Assembly (NCBI GenBank): GCA_039024435.1
Contig: JBCCQH010000071.1
Coordinates: 1 to 38,331 of the forward strand
Source: JBCCQH01 sp039024435
GTDB taxonomy: Bacteria; Bacteroidota; Bacteroidia; J057; JADKCL01
Length of the DNA stretch: 38,331 nucleotides
Direction: 5' to 3'
Made by a program: the position numbers and the translations under genes. Shown here in pieces: positions 33,801-38,331 of the stretch (positions are counted from its first letter, which is position 1; every line of letters starts with the position of its first letter). The notes under the pieces were generated by a model. That model saw only the letters and a program-made list of their open reading frames with translations. It was not told where the DNA came from and searched no databases.

Positions 33801-36146
33801 GCCGATTTCAATGAACTGAACGGTGAGTTCCGCGCCTTCCAAAATACCGTTCCCGAGGGCCTTGCCCCCGATTCTCTGGTCGCCCAGTTTCACCGCTCTC
33901 GCCGGGACAGTGTTATGAGTCGACAGGCCTTTACCCAGAGCATTTACGAGAACTTTGTCCGGGAAGAAAAAGACAAGATGAACCCGGACCACTTGCTCTA
34001 CCTCGTCCAGCGTCCCGAAAGGGGCCGGCTGCGCTACCGCTTTGCTCTGAATCCGACCTACTACCTGATCCGGCCACCACAAGAAAATCGGCAAGCGTGG
34101 AGCGGCAACCTGTTGGCGGCGGAAGAGCTCACCGGCGGAGTCTACCTCGTGGGGCAAGAAGGGGCCCGGCTGCGGGTCCGGGGTGACTCGGCTCGGGCAG
34201 GACTTGAGGTAGGTTTACCTCCGCACCAAAATCCCTTGCGCCTGGCGGCCATTCCTGCGAGTTGGCTGCGGGCAGAGCGTCCGGCCCTGATCGTCTGGCT
34301 CGGCCAGGGGAATCGGGAATCGGCCGAGTTTTCGATCACCGAAGCGGACCGTGGGAACCTGGAGCAGCGCATCAACCTGAAAGAGCCGGCTACCCGCCTG
34401 AAGCCAGGCGAGATTCTGGGCCTGCAGGGACCAAAAGGCGGGCAGTTGCGGTTCCGCTTTGAGGAGGATTTCAAGGAATTCCTCGCCAAAAACATCTGGC
34501 TCAACGGTGACCAGCGCCTGTTTTATCCCTTGGGCGATCAGCTTTTGTGGAGCTACTACTACGCGGAGGCGGTCCGCAATGCCTTCAGCAATACCCCGAA
34601 GCGCAAACGGGATCAGCGCGTATCGATTGACCTGGGCCTCGCCCACGATTTATACGAAATCGCCGAAGAACATTTCCGCAAAAACAACTGGAATCGGCAA
34701 CGGCTCGGACTCACGGTGCTGAACAGCGCGGGGCAAATCCGGGCCTTGACCGACTACACACCGGTAGATGCAATCAATCCGAATGACATCGATGAAATCC
34801 ATGAGAAAAACCGCGAATTTCACTTGCGCCGCAACAACCACGACGAACGCGCGACCTTCGGCAACCTCAACCTGCTGAAACTGCCGAATGGTACCGGATC
34901 GACAATCAAACCGATCATCTACGCGGCGGTGACCTCGCAGTATGAGTTGGGCTGGGCCCGGTTGCGGACGATTGGGATTCCGGTCAGCCGACGGGACAAA
35001 ATCCGCGATCCCGAAGCCGGAATTCTTCACTACTACGGCGGAAAGCGGGTGGAAATCGCCTGGAGCGGCATCGGCGACCAGGACTTTGAGCCGAAAACAA
35101 ACCGCGACTACCTCGTCCAGTCAAAAAATCTGTACCACTCCCTAATCATGTTCCTGGGGGCGTACCGGCGAGCCGAACTCGCGCAACAAAAATCGGTGAG
35201 CCGACGCGATAGCGAGGATGGCACCATCTTCATGCCTGCATGGGTCAAGCGGGACTCGGTAGATTTCCCGGTACTGGACTTGGGGGACGGTCCGGTGACG
35301 TTCCGTCCGGAGCGCTGGCCGCGCAGCAATCTCCGCGGTGATTCCTACTTCGGGGATGCCGGTTCGCTGCTCGGGGACGGTCTGTTCCTGAATCTGGGTC
35401 TGCCGACCTACCGGGTGCGCTCGGGGCGGCGGCGCGATTATGTCGACATCGATCCCGCCGCGGCGACAATCTACGCGAATGCGGGACCGGGCAACCGGCT
35501 CTACGCTTATCCGGAGTTGCCACATTTCTATCAGCAAGACCGCGCGTTGGCGCCGAGCAATCCGCTATGGTTCATCCAGGGGATGCGCCAGCCGGCGGCC
35601 GGCAACGATCCGGTCGTGGTGACCCCGCTCAAAATGGCTGAAATGTCCGGGCGGCTCTTCAGTGGAAATCGCCTTTTCCGGGCCACCCTCGCTGATTCGG
35701 CGAGCTCGGAATATGCCCCGTGGCGCTCAGACTCTATTTCCTGGGGCACGCAAGGCTTCCACGCTTTCCGGCGCGATCACATCTTTACCAGTCTGCGCGA
35801 CGTGATGACGATGGGGACGGCCGCCCGCCTGGGACGCAAGTTGCGCCGGGGCAAGCCGCCTTGGTACTATTACGGCAAGACGGGGACGATCGGCGATGCC
35901 GAAAATCCGGACCGCAATCCGGACAAGTTGCTGATGCTGGTCATCAGCCGGGGTGACGTCACCGAAATGGATCCGGCCGAACTGGCGGACAACCGCTTCT
36001 ATGTGCTGTATTTTACCGGAATCGAGTTGTTCGAAGAAGGCAAGATGGAGCCGGTCTGGGAGATGCTCGCTGAGCTGACCAAAGCGGTGGAAAATTCTTA
36101 TTTGTTCAATTCATACATGCAAGATGCCCCGACGGAAACGAAATAG
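30813..36146 (+). CDS. SEDS (FtsW/RodA-like) - class B PBP transpeptidase fusion
   Basis: A 1777-residue membrane protein predicted to polymerise and cross-link peptidoglycan. Two N-terminal helices (3-22, 37-55) bracket a basic loop; an extracytoplasmic domain covers about 56-415. About eleven or more helices then run from 417 to 938 and end in SEDS-like segments: TTDLVVTRYLISEHGVG (Asp841 aligns with HTDFIF of FtsW/RodA) and FFGQDFPLISLTS (the PLPFxSYGGS region). A further helix near 965 leads to a transpeptidase domain with SIDLGLA at 1271, Ser1363-T-I-Lys1366, Ser1437-K-Asn1439 and K1689TGT1692. All three PBP catalytic motifs are intact, but the spacing is expanded. The SEDS half is strongly diverged. 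It overlaps its upstream neighbour by ATGA. Confidence 0.85.
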   Translation: MTISLFLLLCLGAILFLVALPGGSVVRPGQAPQRRRVFVLIWTLLAGTAIWTVNRYIYPADKVNVFGNTDYHVLRHKGFQFRDSLILADRMAPETALWDDLDGYLTVGQAPFALAMDSFFHPFFLREEGGNRLKNNIYPSLDAREGFELRQGDSLLLALRIAPYESGDSLQYRVRFGPNEPEALSDFNRPIRYGYPIADILRYTPGWQTHDSIVNLLTGAWLLRTEQGESESALALFPSRKLYRMPELYLAAGGKTVIGTTGSLAFRIPVAPEQDFFTGLGLSKSPVLHLRDEERGGRLAFDFPEMYRLAHDPENQLFLCSDLRDVAQNVVQGGFLLSQFAEADNHHHINASLRYYHGSARERLQIQVADHYRPGNDRAATIAGGQEFALQIRDPGTPVEWIMELSDLRSSNALGRWHLIGFIFGFWGLVLVTVEWIGPHRLNVIEMALYVVIFGFLLVRLLLQWRMGAFPPVEDAGPRTFALLRSLRHFNLTVGTTLGFFLLRWTFLKETDHLNDALEGFWRRARRMFSRQQRSLNERLQFNLRKRWTKAWRHGRPGAFFLAYLAPWLAVLLGIALIKVLDLERLERFVNIAAPVALFLFAEWTIEHHRNESQDRYLGLNPYSLFNALLVLVLLAISDAGFGIIFLLFSLIFQMYRTLLRPGISTRRSGLRRNLGPALAAGASFVLVLLGADDFINFVFARTSLFYWALLGPVLLGSALYFAAVIGRDFRPQRRTLVLGGTATGIALLLVLFSGPAMRAVEGFSYVKYRAAIHHDSPDAIIQEERFASGSIGEIMRAAQNQWLINTYLRAAEPEEGREVRYFQLRPHFNKGSSYTTQTTDLVVTRYLISEHGVGVVILLIGLLLAVTAIYSFRMDLPRQVGFVPFGVLLLLFTIALFIWLTATNRFIFFGQDFPLISLTSLFTLVFTLGLFLVVIRTLPEDRSGRMWVRDRGNERRLATSLPLLLLLGVGLALQQSRRELNEANFNFNVSLDQARADFNELNGEFRAFQNTVPEGLAPDSLVAQFHRSRRDSVMSRQAFTQSIYENFVREEKDKMNPDHLLYLVQRPERGRLRYRFALNPTYYLIRPPQENRQAWSGNLLAAEELTGGVYLVGQEGARLRVRGDSARAGLEVGLPPHQNPLRLAAIPASWLRAERPALIVWLGQGNRESAEFSITEADRGNLEQRINLKEPATRLKPGEILGLQGPKGGQLRFRFEEDFKEFLAKNIWLNGDQRLFYPLGDQLLWSYYYAEAVRNAFSNTPKRKRDQRVSIDLGLAHDLYEIAEEHFRKNNWNRQRLGLTVLNSAGQIRALTDYTPVDAINPNDIDEIHEKNREFHLRRNNHDERATFGNLNLLKLPNGTGSTIKPIIYAAVTSQYELGWARLRTIGIPVSRRDKIRDPEAGILHYYGGKRVEIAWSGIGDQDFEPKTNRDYLVQSKNLYHSLIMFLGAYRRAELAQQKSVSRRDSEDGTIFMPAWVKRDSVDFPVLDLGDGPVTFRPERWPRSNLRGDSYFGDAGSLLGDGLFLNLGLPTYRVRSGRRRDYVDIDPAAATIYANAGPGNRLYAYPELPHFYQQDRALAPSNPLWFIQGMRQPAAGNDPVVVTPLKMAEMSGRLFSGNRLFRATLADSASSEYAPWRSDSISWGTQGFHAFRRDHIFTSLRDVMTMGTAARLGRKLRRGKPPWYYYGKTGTIGDAENPDRNPDKLLMLVISRGDVTEMDPAELADNRFYVLYFTGIELFEEGKMEPVWEMLAELTKAVENSYLFNSYMQDAPTETK

Positions 36147-36642
36147 ACGCGCGGCCGGAGGTCAGATTTTGCGGCTGGGCCTGCCGGTCCTGCTGCTGAC
36201 CGCGGTAGTATTGCTCTCGCCCCGCGAGGGCGAAGGGACTACTCCGGAACGGGCGGCGGTTGCGGCGCGGGCGACGCTCGAAGCGGGTCGCCACTACGAC
36301 TGGATGGTGCGGGACAGCGTCCTGCAATTGATGGAGCAGAGTGATCCGGGTGGGGTCCGGGTTCCACGCACCTTGACCAAGGACTCGCTCTCGCTGTTGA
36401 TTCCGAATGAACGGGCGGATGCGCAAACTATGCGGATCTTTCTGAATCAGCGCGCCCCCGAAGACCTGGCGGAACGTGTGCCCGCAGAGGCTCCGTTTCG
36501 GATTTACCGCGCGGGGGCACGGCATTTTACCTTTAGTTTTGCGACGCGAGAAGATGAGGGCACGGTCATGGTACCCATGCTCTACGATGTCCTCGCCGGG
36601 CTGCTCAACGAGGCGGAATTGGATCAGAAAACGGCAAAATGA
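36124..36642 (+). CDS. Small single-pass membrane protein of the SEDS-PBP operon
   Basis: This 172-residue product is not recognised. It has a very basic N-terminus (MPRRKRNRRAAGGQ), one membrane segment at about 17-32 (RLGLPVLLLTAVVLL), and an extracytoplasmic remainder, arranged like small divisome bitopic proteins. It overlaps the SEDS-PBP gene by 23 nt, so it is likely translated with it and may be an accessory subunit. Convergent with the SPOR gene, the stops being only 6 nt apart, with no terminator visible between them. Confidence 0.78.
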   Translation: MPRRKRNRRAAGGQILRLGLPVLLLTAVVLLSPREGEGTTPERAAVAARATLEAGRHYDWMVRDSVLQLMEQSDPGGVRVPRTLTKDSLSLLIPNERADAQTMRIFLNQRAPEDLAERVPAEAPFRIYRAGARHFTFSFATREDEGTVMVPMLYDVLAGLLNEAELDQKTAK

Positions 36643-36648
36643 GTCGGT

Positions 36649-37257
36649 TCACTCTTCGGGGCGAATCGCCACCCGCTTGCCTTTGCGCAGGGCCACCACA
36701 AAGGCGTCCGGAAAGCCATCGGCACGCAAGGCCTCACAACGCTCTCGGGCAGGCGCCAGTTCCTGGTCATTGCCCATCACGTACATGAAGCGGCCTTCGC
36801 CCGCCGGAAGCACGTTCAGATCTACCTGCCGATCACCTAGGCGGACGAGGATCTGATCGTTGTGCGCGGTGGAAAACAGCCCGATCTGCACCCCATACTC
36901 CAAAGGGGGCTCGGAAGGTGGTAGCTCGATCCCGGCGGTTTCGAGATCAGGCTCGGCCGGGGGGGCTTCATTGGTGCGGGGCACGGTGGCAGTCATGCCG
37001 GCCTCGGGGGTGGCGTCCGGCGGTCCATTGACCCACCACCAAGTTGCAGTAAACGCCACGAGCAAGCCGATTCCGAACAGAATTAGCAATCGCCGCCGCC
37101 GGCGCTTTTGGCCACCGTACTTCTGATGGATTTTGGCGATCAATTCCTCTTCGCGGCCGGCAAATTTTTTCAGCAGACTGTCCACCTCCGCGACTTTGGC
37201 GGGGTTGTAGGTGCGAAACAGTTCTGTGAGGATTTTATTATAGTTCTTTGCCGGCAT
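36649..37257 (-). CDS. SPOR-domain membrane protein
   Basis: A 202-residue bitopic protein. The cytoplasmic N-terminus has the pattern YNPAKVAEVDSLLKKFAG then EEELIAKIHQKYGG, followed by a polybasic stretch (QKRRRRR). One membrane helix lies at about 57-76, then a Pro/Glu-rich linker. The C-terminal SPOR-like domain (about 122-200) begins YGVQIGLFSTAHNDQILVRL, and its second repeat ends RADGFPDAFVVALRKGKRV. SPOR domains bind denuded septal glycan strands, so this protein could localise to cell-wall synthesis sites. It is transcribed toward the SEDS-PBP operon and lies 22 nt after the next minus-strand gene, so it is probably its operon partner. Confidence 0.85.
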   Translation of the reverse strand: MPAKNYNKILTELFRTYNPAKVAEVDSLLKKFAGREEELIAKIHQKYGGQKRRRRRLLILFGIGLLVAFTATWWWVNGPPDATPEAGMTATVPRTNEAPPAEPDLETAGIELPPSEPPLEYGVQIGLFSTAHNDQILVRLGDRQVDLNVLPAGEGRFMYVMGNDQELAPARERCEALRADGFPDAFVVALRKGKRVAIRPEE

Positions 37258-37279
37258 GTCCTTCAGCGTCGATTTGGGG

Positions 37280-38326
37280 TCATAGTATGATCGGGGGCAA
37301 GCCCGGAATCCGAATGGTGTCCCGCGGAACTTCTTCGGTCACGGTGAGGCCTTCATTTTCTAGCAAGAGTAGGTAATCAGGCCGGGTGCCTTGGGGATCT
37401 TCGAGCAAAATGCCCTGCTGGGCGGGATAATCGCTATCCTGCCGGAAAAAACGACTCCATTCATCACCTTCGCGCGGGAATTCCCGAATGAGGCGATCTG
37501 GATATTCTCCTAGATCAAAGGCGGGGTGCAGTTGGGCCTCTTCTGCGGCGTCAAAGGAAAAAACCAGGAGCTTTTCCTGCGATAGATCGGCCAGGGAGGT
37601 GATCGTCACCGCGAGATCATCCGGGCGGGTCGGGTCGGCTTCGGCCCGGCTGAACTGCCCCCGGGCCCAAACGTTCAGATCGGAGGGTTCGTCTTCAGCA
37701 AAGATCTGCCAAACTTGGGGATCGCGGTCGGGGCCAGCGATGCTGTCTTTCCAGGGCTGGGCGAGCGATCCCATCACCCCATTTTGGCGGAACCAGACCC
37801 GTAGAGCCCGCTTTTCGAAGGAATGGCGGATCTGACTCCGGGCAGCATCGTTGCCAAAAATGGCGTCAATCTCGCGAAAGACGATTTCGGGGACGAAGTA
37901 TTTTCCGGGAAAGTAGCGGGCGCCGCTATCCGATTCCAGGACGAGGCAGTCGTCCACTACAGAGTAATTGCGCAGTTCGCTGCCGTAGCGCAGGATGTCG
38001 CGGCTCTTTTCGCGGCCCTGGCACTCGGTGCGGGCGTGAACGGCATTGGCGAGGACAAAGCGCGGCGGCAGGGGAGCCGCGGTAATCCCTGCTCCCTCAT
38101 TCAGCGCAAAGGGCGTCCATTTTCCCGTCACCAACTGCCAACCTGCGTAGCTGAGGCTACCGACCAGCAGCACTGACAGCAAGACCCAGGCGATGCGCCG
38201 CCAATTGAGCTGGGTACGGACTTCAACTACCTCAGAAGTGGGACTGGTCCGCGGCACTTTGCGGGCGAGTTTGGGGGATGAAGGTGGCGGCTTGAGGGAA
38301 CGGGGGGTGTGGGGGGATTGCGGCAC
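37280..38326 (-). CDS. Bitopic membrane protein of unknown function, possibly 5'-truncated by the window
   Basis: At least 348 residues. A proline-, serine- and lysine-rich cytoplasmic tail (to about 47) is followed by one membrane helix (ILWVLLSVLL-like, about 50-68, read as RRIAWVLLSVLLVGSLSYAG) and an extracytoplasmic domain of about 270 residues with many Asp, Glu, Arg and aromatic residues. The only visible start is a GTG five bases from the window edge and the frame is open to that edge, so the true start may be outside. No family is recognised. Its topology and co-direction with the SPOR gene suggest membership in the same envelope system. Confidence 0.75.
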   Translation of the reverse strand: MPQSPHTPRSLKPPPSSPKLARKVPRTSPTSEVVEVRTQLNWRRIAWVLLSVLLVGSLSYAGWQLVTGKWTPFALNEGAGITAAPLPPRFVLANAVHARTECQGREKSRDILRYGSELRNYSVVDDCLVLESDSGARYFPGKYFVPEIVFREIDAIFGNDAARSQIRHSFEKRALRVWFRQNGVMGSLAQPWKDSIAGPDRDPQVWQIFAEDEPSDLNVWARGQFSRAEADPTRPDDLAVTITSLADLSQEKLLVFSFDAAEEAQLHPAFDLGEYPDRLIREFPREGDEWSRFFRQDSDYPAQQGILLEDPQGTRPDYLLLLENEGLTVTEEVPRDTIRIPGLPPIIL

Positions 38327-38331
38327 TGGGG

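Overview
The window looks like chromosomal DNA of a Bacteroidota bacterium, most likely a Saprospirales/Lewinella-type organism (inference). Support: a protein with a type IX secretion C-terminal sorting domain, an M61 peptidase, an FtsX/MacB-type 807-residue ABC permease, a near-consensus Bacteroidota promoter (CTTG, 20-nt gap, TAGTTTTG) before ndk, and GC-rich coding DNA separated by AT-rich gene-poor gaps. No rRNA, tRNA, CRISPR array, prophage or transposase gene was recognised.

Left part (1-13.1 kb): pckA (-) and rsmE (+) diverge; a gene-poor stretch carries a small secreted-protein candidate and several hairpins; a 509-residue helical-repeat protein (-) follows. Next comes a three-gene minus-strand operon for an envelope-spanning exporter (ABC protein, HlyD-type adaptor, TolC-type outer-membrane protein). 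The ABC protein's nucleotide-binding domain is degenerate at nearly every catalytic motif. ndk lies just upstream of this operon.

Middle part (13.1-26.2 kb): a plus-strand run holds a DHH/DHHA1 phosphoesterase, an FKBP-type prolyl isomerase lipoprotein, an outer-membrane barrel candidate and lipA. After it come a T9SS-exported Asp-box (BNR) repeat protein, a small exported protein, a LolD/MacB-type ATPase with its overlapping permease, and an M61-family peptidase with a C-terminal PDZ-like domain.

Right part (26.5-38.3 kb) is the most interesting. A tightly packed plus-strand operon encodes (1) an 818-residue actin/Hsp70-superfamily ATPase, (2) a 612-residue bitopic membrane protein with a helical cytoplasmic half, (3) a 1777-residue protein that reads as a SEDS (FtsW/RodA) glycosyltransferase fused to a class B penicillin-binding transpeptidase with all three catalytic motifs present, and (4) a 172-residue single-pass protein. 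Two convergent minus-strand genes encode a SPOR-domain membrane protein and another bitopic protein. I infer a dedicated peptidoglycan-synthesis machine in which a cytoplasmic actin-like ATPase is wired to a one-polypeptide polymerase/transpeptidase, analogous to MreB-RodA-PBP2 or FtsA-FtsW-FtsI.

Intergenic DNA carries two families of short elements with terminal inverted repeats (family 1: four copies of about 136-165 bp; family 2: two copies of about 210-224 bp, one abutting a family 1 copy). It also carries several strong terminator hairpins with no obvious upstream gene, which may mark small RNAs or attenuators.
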